DNA of 37,258 nucleotides from an uncultured Gammaproteobacteria bacterium (GTDB taxonomy: Bacteria; Pseudomonadota; Gammaproteobacteria; SZUA-229): the NCBI GenBank assembly GCA_937998645.1, contig CALLCZ010000058.1, forward strand, positions 1 through 37,258, written 5' to 3'. The notes under the pieces were generated by a model. It was not told where the DNA came from and ran no database searches. It saw only the letters and a program-made list of their open reading frames with translations. This document shows positions 16,229 through 24,274 of this stretch, piece by piece. The stretch's first letter is position 1. Each line of letters begins with the position of its first letter. Both the position numbers and the translations under genes were made by a program.

Positions 16229-17575
16229 ATGGCAAGTTTTTCGGATCAAATAGCCGAACATCCAGAACCAGTACCATTCCTGGAGGCTTTTCTATACTGG
16301 CTGAAACTGGGATTTATCAGTTTTGGTGGGCCGGCAGGCCAGATAAGTATGATGCATCAGGAACTGGTCGAGAAGCGGAGATGGATATCTGAACATCGCT
16401 TCTTGCATGCTCTGAATTACACAATGGTTCTGCCGGGGCCTGAAGCCCAGCAATTAGCAACCTATATCGGCTGGTTGATGCATGGTGCATGGGGTGGGAT
16501 TGCTGCAGGTGTTCTGTTCGTTTTGCCATCGTTATTTATTCTGATTGCACTGACATGGATCTATCTGGCTTTTGGAAATGTCCCTGCGGTAGAAGGTATC
16601 TTGTATGGGATTAAGCCGGCAGTAACGGCAATCGTTATTTTTGCAGCCTACCGGATTGGCTCGAGGGCTTTAAAAAATAATGTGCTTCGAGCCATGGCAG
16701 TCCTGGCTTTCCTGGCGATTTTTGCCTTCAATGTTCCATTTCCCTATATCGTGTTGATGGCTGGAATAATTGGTTACGCTGGCTCACATATTGCGCCCGA
16801 AAAATTCAGGGCTGGTGGTCATCATTCAGAGTCAGGAAAATCTTTTGGTCCTGCGCTGATTGATGATGACACACCTGTTCCGGAACACGCAAAATTCAAC
16901 TGGCTTAGATTGATTTTGTTTGCCTTTGCAGGTTTTTCCATCTGGTGCATCGTGATGGTTATGCTGTTTATGACATATGGTTGGGAAGGCACACTGACTC
17001 AAATGGGCTGGTTCTTTACCAAAGCGGCTCTTGTTACTTTCGGTGGTGCTTATGCGGTATTGCCCTATGTCTATCAGGGTGGTGTGGAAAATTATTTATG
17101 GTTGAGTGGCACACAGATGATTGATGGTCTTGCGTTGGGTGAAACAACCCCGGGTCCATTGATTATGGTTGTTGCATTTGTCGGTTTTGTAGGGGGGTGG
17201 ACAAAGGAAATATTTGGCCCTGAGATGCTGCCTTTGGCTGGTGCAGCAGGCGCTGGTATTGCAACTCTTTTTACCTTCCTGCCATCCTTCCTTTTTATCT
17301 TGCTCGGTGGGCCGGCAATCGAAGCAACAAGGCATGATGTCAAGTTTACAGCACCCTTAACGGGTATTACTGCTGCTGTGGTTGGCGTGGTTCTCAATCT
17401 GGCGGTGTTTTTTGCATACCATGTGCTTTGGCCTCAGGGTTTTGAAGCAACATTTGAATGGCTCTCTCTTATAATCGGTACGGCTGCTTTCATTGCCCTT
17501 TTTCGATACAAGGTCGGTATTGTTCAGCTTATTGCAGCATGTGCTGTTGTTGGTTTGGGCTTGTCCCTGTTCTGA
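16229..17575 (+). CDS. chrA: Chromate transporter, ChrA family (two-domain)
   Basis: The 448-residue membrane protein has the duplicated CHR architecture. The N-terminal half has FISFGGPAGQISMMHQELV and PGPEAQQLATYIGW. The C-terminal half has VTFGGAYAVLPYVYQ and GLALGETTPGPLIMV. About ten to twelve hydrophobic helices are separated by a polar linker near residues 193-222. ChrA proteins export chromate as CHR-family antiporters, though many uncharacterised members may move sulfate or other anions. The upstream TTG is weaker, so the ATG at 16229 is used. No chrB or chrF regulator is adjacent. It is preceded by a terminator and probably has its own promoter. Confidence 0.92.
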   Translation: MASFSDQIAEHPEPVPFLEAFLYWLKLGFISFGGPAGQISMMHQELVEKRRWISEHRFLHALNYTMVLPGPEAQQLATYIGWLMHGAWGGIAAGVLFVLPSLFILIALTWIYLAFGNVPAVEGILYGIKPAVTAIVIFAAYRIGSRALKNNVLRAMAVLAFLAIFAFNVPFPYIVLMAGIIGYAGSHIAPEKFRAGGHHSESGKSFGPALIDDDTPVPEHAKFNWLRLILFAFAGFSIWCIVMVMLFMTYGWEGTLTQMGWFFTKAALVTFGGAYAVLPYVYQGGVENYLWLSGTQMIDGLALGETTPGPLIMVVAFVGFVGGWTKEIFGPEMLPLAGAAGAGIATLFTFLPSFLFILLGGPAIEATRHDVKFTAPLTGITAAVVGVVLNLAVFFAYHVLWPQGFEATFEWLSLIIGTAAFIALFRYKVGIVQLIAACAVVGLGLSLF

Positions 17576-17650
17576 TAATATTTGGGTAAAAAGTGATGTC
17601 ATTAAAATCACTCTGGCGCCTTTGAATGTTTTGATCACGTATCTTTTTAA

Positions 17651-17831
17651 TTGACTTTCTCAGTAATATGTATACACTTGCGAGCAGCTAGAAAGAAAGT
17701 CTATTGTTTATCAGCTCCACTTCGCCGTTTTATTCGTAATTCTCCGTCCTGCAGTTTTTAAGTACCAGCCATTTGTTTCCGCTATTCAAGCCAATTGTTG
17801 GCAAACTTTAATCAAACAACAGGATATTATT
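17651..17831 (+). promoter_or_regulatory. Putative promoter and long leader of the cold-shock gene
   Basis: TTGACT (17651-17656) and TACACT (17673-17678) are spaced 16 bp apart and resemble a sigma-70 promoter. A start near 17685 would give a leader of about 147 bases, similar in length to the thermosensitive leaders of enterobacterial csp mRNAs. I see no exact cold-box. An AGGA lies before the ATG. Confidence 0.4.
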
Positions 17832-18041
17832 ATGTCTAATACAATCAATGGAACCGTGAAATGGTTCAACGAATCTAAAGGTTTCGGTTTTATCGAGCAG
17901 CAGTCCGGACCGGATGTATTTGCTCATTTCAGCGCAATTGCCAGCTCTGGATTCAAAACCCTGTCTGAAGGTCAGCGAGTAGAATTCACTGTCACGCAGG
18001 GCCCGAAAGGTCCCCAGGCAGAGAATATTGTTGCTGTCTAA
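17832..18041 (+). CDS. Cold-shock protein, CspA family
   Basis: The 69-residue protein is one cold-shock domain. RNP1 is KGFGFIE (16-22) and RNP2 is DVFAHF (28-33), with [13 protein letters not shown] at the start and the usual GPQAENI near the end. It binds single-stranded RNA or DNA as an RNA chaperone. The name CspA family is safe, but whether it responds to cold cannot be told. The gene stands alone between a long leader and a clear terminator. Confidence 0.97.
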   Translation: MSNTINGTVKWFNESKGFGFIEQQSGPDVFAHFSAIASSGFKTLSEGQRVEFTVTQGPKGPQAENIVAV

Positions 18042-18095
18042 CGCAACAATATTTATTTAATCTGCAGCTATTACAATCATTATTGTTAGCAAATC

Positions 18096-18130
18096 AAAAG
18101 GGCAGGGCTATACAGTCTTGCCCTTTTTTA
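18096..18130 (+). terminator. Intrinsic terminator of the cold-shock gene
   Basis: AAAAGGGCA (18096-18104) pairs with TGCCCTTTT (18119-18127) and runs into further T residues. This is a classic intrinsic terminator. A 15-bp palindrome (CCGGGTT-G-AACCCGG, 18135-18149) follows directly and resembles half of the repeat at 23587-23673. Confidence 0.85.
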
Positions 18131-18263
18131 CATCCCGGGTTGAACCCGGCATGCACCAGTCAGTACTAAACACATATGCAGATAGATCTGATAGCGACAG
18201 GGAATGTAGTGTTGTCGAGTCGATTCCTGTTGTATTCAATAGATTGACCACCTGGTACATATA

Positions 18264-18671
18264 ATGACAAAAGCTGCAGCATATGTGAAACACATGTATT
18301 CACAATTTGAAGGAAGGGCCGCTGTTACAGTCGGTGTGAATAGCAGTTCAGAGAGCATACACCCATTTGTATACGAAAATAAAAGCCGGATACCAATTGG
18401 TCTTATTGCGATGTCCATCGATCATGTTTCAGGTTCGGCTGCAGTCGATGTTTATCACATCAGTGCTTTCAAACCCGGCAATGGTCAGGGATCTGAAATT
18501 ATGAAATTTTTATGTAATGCGGCCGATGAGTTTGAAGTTCGTTTATGTATACAGGCAGAAGCTCAATTCAGTGGCAGGCGAACACTGGTGGGAGCTGATC
18601 TCGTTAGCTGGTATCGAAAATTTGGATTCAACGGAAATGGCGCCATGTGCAGGGAGCCCAAAGCTTCGTAA
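18264..18671 (+). CDS. GNAT-like acetyltransferase
   Basis: The 135-residue protein is small but shows GNAT features: a beta strand ending in VYHISAF, the acetyl-CoA pyrophosphate loop as PGNGQGSEIMKFL (71-83), and the late LVSWYRKFGF segment typical of motif B. The substrate is unknown. The first strands are short, so the family assignment is moderately sure. No strong ribosome site stands before the ATG at 18264, and a later start is possible but would cut into the fold. It is alone between non-coding stretches. Confidence 0.7.
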   Translation: MTKAAAYVKHMYSQFEGRAAVTVGVNSSSESIHPFVYENKSRIPIGLIAMSIDHVSGSAAVDVYHISAFKPGNGQGSEIMKFLCNAADEFEVRLCIQAEAQFSGRRTLVGADLVSWYRKFGFNGNGAMCREPKAS

Positions 18672-18895
18672 TTCCTGATGAACAGGATCAGATTCGATAG
18701 CTTTTATCAGTATCATTGACTTCAGCTTCAGTCGTCTATATCTGACCTGGCTTATTGATCAATCTGCTTTATTAGCCAGTGACCTAATGCGAATTATGTT
18801 TACTGCGGCATGGAAAAGGCGTATTTTGTCAATTCACAGGGTATTTCACTTAATCCGGGCCAGAGATAATCTCCAGCTCCTGTAAGAGGTCGTAG

Positions 18896-19258
18896 ATGTT
18901 AAGGATGCTGCAGATGATGAAGAGAAAAGATTATGTGGAATCATTGCGCAGTGAATTAAAAAAAATACGCAAGAAGCTTCATGATTCTACTCAAGATGGT
19001 TTTATGTGTTCGATAGGTGGAAACAGCCAGGCATCCAGTTTGCCGAAACACTATGAAGGTATGGAGCATGTTGTCAGAGAAGCAGTCAAGAATCTGGAAA
19101 TGGGGAGAGCAACTTGTGAGATTGAAGAATCTTTGCTTTTAAACGAGGCTCGCTTCAAAAAAATTATCCAGTCAAAAGCCGTGGATAAATCCGACTGGAA
19201 ATCTTATGCCAGGGGTGGGTTGGAAGGCGTGGTAATTGTGAGAGCGTTAATGACCTAA
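18896..19258 (+). CDS. Uncharacterised 120-residue protein
   Basis: The start ATG follows AAGAGG with 6-base spacing, so translation is likely. The N-terminal half is a basic helical segment (KRKDYVESLRSELKKIRKKL). The rest is also mainly helical, with LEMGRATCEIEESLLLNEARF and a final GGLEGVVIVRALMT. There is no membrane segment. I do not recognise the family. It is convergent with the minus-strand gene at 19351. Confidence 0.65.
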   Translation: MLRMLQMMKRKDYVESLRSELKKIRKKLHDSTQDGFMCSIGGNSQASSLPKHYEGMEHVVREAVKNLEMGRATCEIEESLLLNEARFKKIIQSKAVDKSDWKSYARGGLEGVVIVRALMT

Positions 19259-19350
19259 AAGGCCGCCGCGCTGTGATGGCCTGAGGAATCTGTCAGGACA
19301 GGTAACCAGCATTTCAAGTATCAGACGTCATTGTTCTCTGATGCTGCTTT

Positions 19351-19746
19351 CTACTCATCGAAATTCAATCCGGCAATAATCTTATTCAGGCGCCCCTGTT
19401 CACCCGTATCTTCCAGTGCGTCGCCCATTTGAGCTGCGGCCTTCGCTTCGGCGTGAATGCGGGCAATATATTCTTCTTTACATGTGCTGACAGCACGCTT
19501 AAGTCCTTCAAGCGCTTTTACTATCTCTTCGGGCTTGCGGACCCAGGTTTCAATGAATAAGCCGTTATTCGGTTCAATTTTTACCGGGTAATCTCCCTTT
19601 GCGACCAGGTGGTTAAAGTCTTCGCACCACTTTTTCGGGGCCTTGTGGGTGAGTTTGAAATACAGGTTGATATAGGGCTCCTTGAGTATGCGTGGTGGGC
19701 GCATTTCATCGATGCTGCTAATCCTGATATCGCTTATGCCTTCCAT
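19351..19746 (-). CDS. Uncharacterised 131-residue cytosolic protein
   Basis: It starts MEGISDIRISSIDEMRPPRI and contains PYINLYFKLTHKAPKKWCED, then KIEPNNGLFIETWVRKPEEI and a helical, Ala/Glu/Lys-rich tail. The ATG has GAGG 8 bases ahead. The pattern of beta strands and one helix looks like a small alpha/beta domain, but I cannot name it. There is no signal peptide or membrane helix. It is likely monocistronic. Confidence 0.7.
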   Translation of the reverse strand: MEGISDIRISSIDEMRPPRILKEPYINLYFKLTHKAPKKWCEDFNHLVAKGDYPVKIEPNNGLFIETWVRKPEEIVKALEGLKRAVSTCKEEYIARIHAEAKAAAQMGDALEDTGEQGRLNKIIAGLNFDE

Positions 19747-20038
19747 AATCAGACCTCGTCATTATACCGGGTGGTGAATCACAATCGCCCAGCAAATGTC
19801 ATGTTCATCAAAGTTATTGAATAAGGGCAGGCAGTTAATGGTAAATACACACGAGAACATACCGGGTGAAGTGATTATAGGGGACAGAATCCTTTAATGG
19901 TCCGTTCGCGTAATTAAATAGATTTAATTATTTGCCGGATTTTCAAAATTAAAATGTGGCAAATGAATAATTGTTCATATTAGAGTAAATTATTCTCTGA
20001 TCTGGAGTATTAACTCATTTCACTTTTAAATTTAACGT

Positions 20039-20383
20039 ATGTCTGAATCCCGTTTTAAATTCGATAAGGCAATCTGGAAAACAGTTTCCGGTATAAAGCA
20101 TGGTCGAGTTATGAGCTACGGTCAGGTTGCACGCTTAGCCGGTTATCCACGTCATGCAAGAATGGTGAGTAAAGCCATGAGTCGATCAACTGGGTCGCTG
20201 CCCTGGTATCGTGTTGTAAAGTCTGACCGCACACTGGCTTTTGAGGTTGGTAGTGAGGCATATAGTAAACAGAAAGAATTGCTGGAGAAAGAGGGTGTGC
20301 GATTTATCGCTGGAAAAGTCGTGCCACTTGATGTGGATGAGGCTGTAGACCTTGATAAATTACTCTGGGGCCCGCTGGAATAA
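20039..20383 (+). CDS. Alkyltransferase-like protein (ATL, MGMT fold)
   Basis: The 114-residue protein matches the DNA-binding domain of O6-alkylguanine alkyltransferase: IKHGRVMSYGQVARLAGYP with the helix-turn-helix, RMVSKAMSRS, then LPWYRVVKSD. The catalytic Cys of PCHRV is Trp56, as in ATL proteins, so it cannot transfer alkyl groups. ATLs flip and flag O6-alkylguanine for nucleotide excision repair. Unusually, the next residue is Tyr57 instead of the common His. The gene appears monocistronic. Confidence 0.9.
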   Translation: MSESRFKFDKAIWKTVSGIKHGRVMSYGQVARLAGYPRHARMVSKAMSRSTGSLPWYRVVKSDRTLAFEVGSEAYSKQKELLEKEGVRFIAGKVVPLDVDEAVDLDKLLWGPLE

Positions 20384-20460
20384 AAAGGGGGGTGCCCGGG
20401 TCTGGGGCTTAAGTTATGATTCGTTCAGTTTCAGCAGCGTCTGTTAGATGCTAACTCTGC

Positions 20461-21087
20461 TTATCTAACATATACGATGATTGCCACAAAATGGAAAATG
20501 GAACCTGCCAGGACAAATAAATGCCATATACCATGAGAATGTCTTAACAGCTGTTTGTGGGCTAAAACATAAAAAATAATGCCGATCGTGTAAGCCAGTC
20601 CACCCGCCGTTAATAAATATATACCCGTTTCTGGTAGCGATGTGTACAGCGCATCGAAATCAAGCACAATCAGCCACCCCATGATCAGGTATATGACGAT
20701 TTGAAGTGCCTCAATGCGGTTCTTCAGGGTCAGTTCCAGCGTGATGCCAATGATTGCCAGTCCCCATACGGAAGCCAGAATCCATAATCCGTTACTTTCA
20801 ATCAGTGACACCAGCATGAACGGGGTATACGTGCCGGCGATCAGCAGGTAAATCGAAATATGATCGAGCTGCTGGAATACTCTTTTTAGAAACGGGCTTT
20901 TAAAGCTGTGATACAGGGTCGACATGCTGTAAAGCATGACCAATGTCAGGCCAAAGGTGAGAAATCCAACAAAAAGCAAGATATCTTTTTGCTGGATAGC
21001 AACCGTGATCAGCGCGCCCAGTCCCATGATTGCCAGCACGGCACCAACAAGGTGTGTGATGCTGTTAAACTTTTCTGAATAGTACAT
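20461..21087 (-). CDS. trhA: Hemolysin III / PAQR-family membrane protein (TrhA-like)
   Basis: The 208-residue protein has seven hydrophobic helices. The family histidine motifs are present: THLVGA near residue 11, STLYHSF near 60, LDHISIYLLIAGTYTPF near 75-90 and HGIWHLFVLAGSIFHF near the end. These residues bind zinc in the PAQR fold and suggest a ceramidase-like hydrolase. In E. coli TrhA is tied to membrane energetics or fatty-acid homeostasis; haemolysis is not the likely role. It is divergent from the small gene at 21283 across 195 bp. Confidence 0.93.
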   Translation of the reverse strand: MYYSEKFNSITHLVGAVLAIMGLGALITVAIQQKDILLFVGFLTFGLTLVMLYSMSTLYHSFKSPFLKRVFQQLDHISIYLLIAGTYTPFMLVSLIESNGLWILASVWGLAIIGITLELTLKNRIEALQIVIYLIMGWLIVLDFDALYTSLPETGIYLLTAGGLAYTIGIIFYVLAHKQLLRHSHGIWHLFVLAGSIFHFVAIIVYVR

Positions 21088-21282
21088 GTTTTAATAAAGT
21101 GGGCGGATCTCTTTACTGAGTTTAATATAGTGGCGAGTCAGCTCCAACTATCAAATGGCTCAATATCAACTGAATATTAATAGGCCTGTATGCTTAATCA
21201 TTGATTGGCATGGCCTATTGCTGCTATGCTAAAAATCATAAGATATTATGAAAAAATCATACTTAACTGGGAGTAAAGAATA

Positions 21283-21528
21283 ATGAGCGAATTCCAACAT
21301 GCTGAAGATGTCGGCGCACCTGATCCCGAACTGAACACCTCGCCTATTGCTGAAGAAAACGACGAAGAAACTGATGTTTTACGCCAGGAAGAACCGGGTG
21401 AGCCGGTTTGTTACTTCAATAATAAAAGCTTTAAAACTGGCGCCTATGTAAAAAGCGGGGCATCAATATTGAAGTGTGACTATGGCATCTGGATACCGGC
21501 AGGCCCTGCGGACCCGGATAATCCTTAA
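21283..21528 (+). CDS. Small protein with DUF1496-like C-terminus
   Basis: The 81-residue product has an acidic, disordered N-terminal half (about residues 1-43). A compact tail follows: VCYFNNKSFKTGAYVKSG, then ASILKCDYGIWIPAG. Two cysteines frame the NNK-Y/F-xxGAxVKxG pattern that I associate with DUF1496-type proteins; this link is tentative. No signal peptide is visible, though the cysteine pair would suit an exported domain. GGGAG lies 9 bases before the ATG. Function unknown. Confidence 0.7.
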   Translation: MSEFQHAEDVGAPDPELNTSPIAEENDEETDVLRQEEPGEPVCYFNNKSFKTGAYVKSGASILKCDYGIWIPAGPADPDNP

Positions 21529-21629
21529 TTTAAATAGCTCGCACAAGGCAATAATATAGCGGAGTGTGTGGAGGTGAGTATTGATCCATACATATGGTTA
21601 AAAAATACTCCCTCCGCCAGGCTTATGAC

Positions 21630-21935
21630 CTAAGCCCACGGTTCGAAATCCTCATCCGGGTATTCAAGCTCGATTAACATGTCGCTGCCCGGTTGGCCAA
21701 CACAGCACAAACCTTTGCCGGCCTCCAGGTCCTCATCCAATAATGCAAACGGCTGGCCGTCGGGGTATTCGACACGGCCTTCAATGAGCCGGTAAATACA
21801 GGCGCCGCAGACGCCATTATCGCAGCCATATGGCAAGGTCACACCCTGGCGTTTGGCAGCATTCAGAATGCTTTCACCCGGTTCTACGCAAAAGCATTCA
21901 CCGCTGTTTCGGACAGTTATATTGTAAGGCATCAT
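21630..21935 (-). CDS. Plant-type [2Fe-2S] ferredoxin
   Basis: The 101-residue protein has the cluster ligands Cys38, Cys43, Cys46 (YGCDNGVCGAC) and Cys78 (LCCVGQ), the standard C-x4-C-x2-C...C arrangement. It is a stand-alone electron carrier, probably for an oxygenase or reductase encoded elsewhere. No partner oxygenase is adjacent. The start is MM at 21935 or 21932; neither has a good ribosome site. It lies 54 bp after the coiled-coil membrane protein on the same strand, so the two may be cotranscribed. Confidence 0.93.
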   Translation of the reverse strand: MMPYNITVRNSGECFCVEPGESILNAAKRQGVTLPYGCDNGVCGACIYRLIEGRVEYPDGQPFALLDEDLEAGKGLCCVGQPGSDMLIELEYPDEDFEPWA

Positions 21936-21989
21936 AAAAGGGGTAGTGGCTGATGAGGATTATTGACACCGACGACCCGGTTAATACCA

Positions 21990-22559
21990 TTACCACGGTG
22001 TAATATTGTCCATCGTGCGTCCCATGCGGCGTGTGTCATATGACATGCCGCTAACACTATGGCTCATCATGCTCACATCTCGTGACATCTGTAATACATG
22101 TGTATCAATGTTTGCGACGTCATCTGACATGGTGTCGAGGCTTGTTTCCATGTCATTGATATGTTCAGACATAAAAAGCACCGATGAACTCATGGTTTGC
22201 ATGTAGCCTGTCATCTCGTCCATATTAGTGGAGACTATTTTCATCGCGTGGTCCATGTTGTACATAATGCCGCCTGCGCTGGTGCCAATTACAATAATTC
22301 CGATCGCTACCACATACATCGCAATTCTGACCATTGCACCACGCCGCTGCAGTATTTGCTGGTTCGTTTCAATCTGCTGCTGCAATAACTGATTAGATTT
22401 ATCGCGTAATTCAAGACCCTTGTTGAGCGTATGGATGAGTTCCATCATTTCGTCAACAGTGACGTATTGCGATTTCGCTTTACTATCAGATTTCGGTTTC
22501 GTTTCGGTCTTTTTCCCGGTTTTTATATCGGTTGATTTTTGATCCTTTGCTTCTGACAT
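21990..22559 (-). CDS. Membrane-anchored methionine-rich coiled-coil protein
   Basis: The 189-residue product has a Lys/Ser/Thr-rich cytoplasmic N-terminus, then a predicted coiled coil (about 33-70). One membrane helix follows near residues 76-98 (VRIAMYVVAIGIIVIGTSAG). The periplasmic tail has methionine at a quasi-heptad rhythm (MDEM, YMQTM, FMSEHINDM, TMSDD, QMSRDV, MSHSV, GMSYD, RMGRTM). GGAGGG lies 8 bases before the ATG. I do not recognise a named family. It may act as a membrane scaffold or oxidant/metal-binding rod; both are inference. The ferredoxin gene follows by 54 bp. Confidence 0.8.
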   Translation of the reverse strand: MSEAKDQKSTDIKTGKKTETKPKSDSKAKSQYVTVDEMMELIHTLNKGLELRDKSNQLLQQQIETNQQILQRRGAMVRIAMYVVAIGIIVIGTSAGGIMYNMDHAMKIVSTNMDEMTGYMQTMSSSVLFMSEHINDMETSLDTMSDDVANIDTHVLQMSRDVSMMSHSVSGMSYDTRRMGRTMDNITPW

Positions 22560-22844
22560 TGTTAAGCCCTCCGAAAGAATGATTTATCTGATAGTAAAAC
22601 ATAATAGGGCAGGGAGACAGTAAGCTGGTCAAGAAAACGGGAGGGTGGAAAATCAGGCCCCCATTTACGGTAACAGCTAGAAATTATATTAAAGCAAACA
22701 AAAGGATATGCGTGCAGGTGCAGACCGGGAATCTGAATTACGTAAGATGCAAATAGTTCTCATTTTTTGCTGATCCGAATTATGGTAGTGTACAGAGAGA
22801 ACGCGTTACCAGTTAATTACTGAAATCCCGGTGGACGGGGAGAT

Positions 22845-23060
22845 ATGATCGAGAATATGCCCGACAACATACCTGAAAAGCGGCATACCGGTTTGTACGA
22901 ACGGTACAAGAGACTTTCTAAAGGTAAAAAAGCTATCCTGATCGTTCTCCTGATCTGGCTTGCCCAGGCTTTACCCAAATGGACCGCTGCCATCACCGCC
23001 GATGGCGAGCTTTCAGCGAAAATAATGAAAGTATTCGTGACGCCTCGTTCACTGCATTAG
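22845..23060 (+). CDS. Small single-helix membrane protein, unknown
   Basis: The 71-residue protein has a polar, basic N-terminus (RHTGLYERYKRLSKGKK), one hydrophobic helix (AILIVLLIWLAQALPKW) and a short tail. GGGGAG lies just ahead of the ATG, supporting translation. It precedes the cytochrome gene by 42 bp on the same strand and may be a cotranscribed membrane partner. No family is recognised. Confidence 0.65.
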   Translation: MIENMPDNIPEKRHTGLYERYKRLSKGKKAILIVLLIWLAQALPKWTAAITADGELSAKIMKVFVTPRSLH

Positions 23061-23102
23061 AATATCCGGAATGGCACTCCCTTATGAATACGTGGTAAGT
23101 AC

Positions 23103-23537
23103 ATGAAGAGAATAACTTGTCTGTTTGCAGCGTCGTTTATGATTATCGCGACCGCGGTTGCCGAGGAGGCTGATACACGCACCGTAATCCAGCTCTCACC
23201 CCAGCATCGTGCACTGGTGCTTGGTGAGATGCGGCAATTTCTTTCCGGATTGCAGCAGATGACGGATGCCCTGTCGCGCGACGACATGGAAACGGTTGCC
23301 CGTGAGGCGCGAATTCTGGGCACTTCAATGTCGCATCACATGCCCGCGGACCTCAAGCAGGCCTTACCCCAGGGGTTCCGCAAAATGGGTCATGCGGTAC
23401 ACAGCAGCTTCGATCAGATCGCACTGGACGCAGAATCGCTGGGCGATAGCCAGCATACCCTGTCACAACTGGGCGAGACATTAACACGCTGCGTCTCATG
23501 TCACAGTGCCTATCAAATTCACGAAATCAAAAACTAG
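23103..23537 (+). CDS. Periplasmic cytochrome c'/c556-like protein
   Basis: The 144-residue protein has a signal peptide (cut near AVAEE at 20). It has a mainly helical body and a C-terminal haem site CVSCH (Cys130-His134), followed by only 10 residues. A helical bundle with the haem motif at the C-terminus is the class II cytochrome c (c', c556) layout. These bind NO or carry electrons. Two histidines and Met residues upstream (MSHHMP, KMGHAVH) could give the second haem ligand. It lies downstream of the small membrane protein gene. Confidence 0.85.
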   Translation: MKRITCLFAASFMIIATAVAEEADTRTVIQLSPQHRALVLGEMRQFLSGLQQMTDALSRDDMETVAREARILGTSMSHHMPADLKQALPQGFRKMGHAVHSSFDQIALDAESLGDSQHTLSQLGETLTRCVSCHSAYQIHEIKN

Positions 23538-23586
23538 CCTGCATTATCAATCACTTAATAGTCTTTCTTAAAACCAGAAATCATTC

Positions 23587-23673
23587 CCGTCATTCCGGAC
23601 AGCGTTTTTTGCTGATCCGGAATCCATGTTATTCAACGGATTACTCGTTACCGGGTCAGGCCCGGCATGACGG
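23587..23673. repeat. REP-like imperfect palindrome
   Basis: The left end CCGTCATTCCGG and the right end CCCGGCATGACGG are inverted copies with one mismatch. Inside, TCCGGA and GATCCGGAATCC add smaller symmetries, and CCGGGTCAGGCCCGG makes an arm near the right end. It is a non-coding dispersed-type element between the cytochrome and the small exported protein genes. A half-like copy (18135-18149) follows the cold-shock terminator. Confidence 0.65.
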
Positions 23674-23784
23674 ACTTTAGTTAACAGGACAGCAGTAAGT
23701 GATCTTATTCAATCATGTCAACCAAATATGCCCCAGTGCGTTATTTGTATTGAGAGGGCTTTAATAAATAGAGGAGATAAAGAC

Positions 23785-24114
23785 ATGAAAAAATTAACTT
23801 ACACAACTGCAATTTTTGTGGCGATGGCAGCGACGTCTGTGTTTGCTCATCACCCTTCTTTGGATATGAACCCAAACTATGAAAGAATCGACGATCAACT
23901 GGAGGCGGTAGAATCACCTCATCTCGACATGGACCTGGGTGATATGGGCGCTACCACTGAGACTGGTGCGAGCGACATGTCAACCGCCAGCCAGAGTCAA
24001 GCAGGCTTTGATCCAACCCAGGCTCAACCTGGAGGTGCATTCGATGCTGATCCACCAACGGATGCAGCCGCTGCCGCAGGCACCATTGACCTGATGGAAA
24101 ACCTTGCCCAGTAG
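23785..24114 (+). CDS. Small acidic exported protein, unknown
   Basis: The 109-residue product starts MKKLTYTTAIFVAMAATSVF with a clean signal peptide ending near VFA|HH. The mature part is acidic and low in hydrophobic residues, rich in Asp, Thr, Ser, Ala and Pro (TETGASDMSTASQSQAGFDP), with no cysteine. GAGGAGAT stands before the ATG at 23785; the frame opens earlier but that start is not credible. It ends in a hairpin, then an outer-membrane TPR/barrel gene follows on the same strand. It may be a surface or secreted substrate, which is inference only. Confidence 0.8.
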   Translation: MKKLTYTTAIFVAMAATSVFAHHPSLDMNPNYERIDDQLEAVESPHLDMDLGDMGATTETGASDMSTASQSQAGFDPTQAQPGGAFDADPPTDAAAAAGTIDLMENLAQ

Positions 24115-24159
24115 CCATAGTCTGGAGATCTGATTAAAAAGGAAAGGATAAACCCCTAA

Positions 24160-24195
24160 ACGGAGGCAGCAGAGTGTTGCCTCCGTGCTGGTTTT
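24160..24195 (+). terminator. Hairpin between exported protein and TPR-barrel genes
   Basis: ACGGAGGCA (24160-24168) and TGCCTCCGT (24178-24186) form a perfect 9-bp stem with a 9-base loop. GCTGGTTTTCC follows. It may be an attenuating terminator, leaving weak read-through into the barrel gene. Confidence 0.6.
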
Positions 24196-24274
24196 CCAGT
24201 TCAATTCCGGGTCTGTTGGATTAAAGCAATGGTCACCCGCCAAAATGACATCATTTCAAACCAGTACGCTCCGA

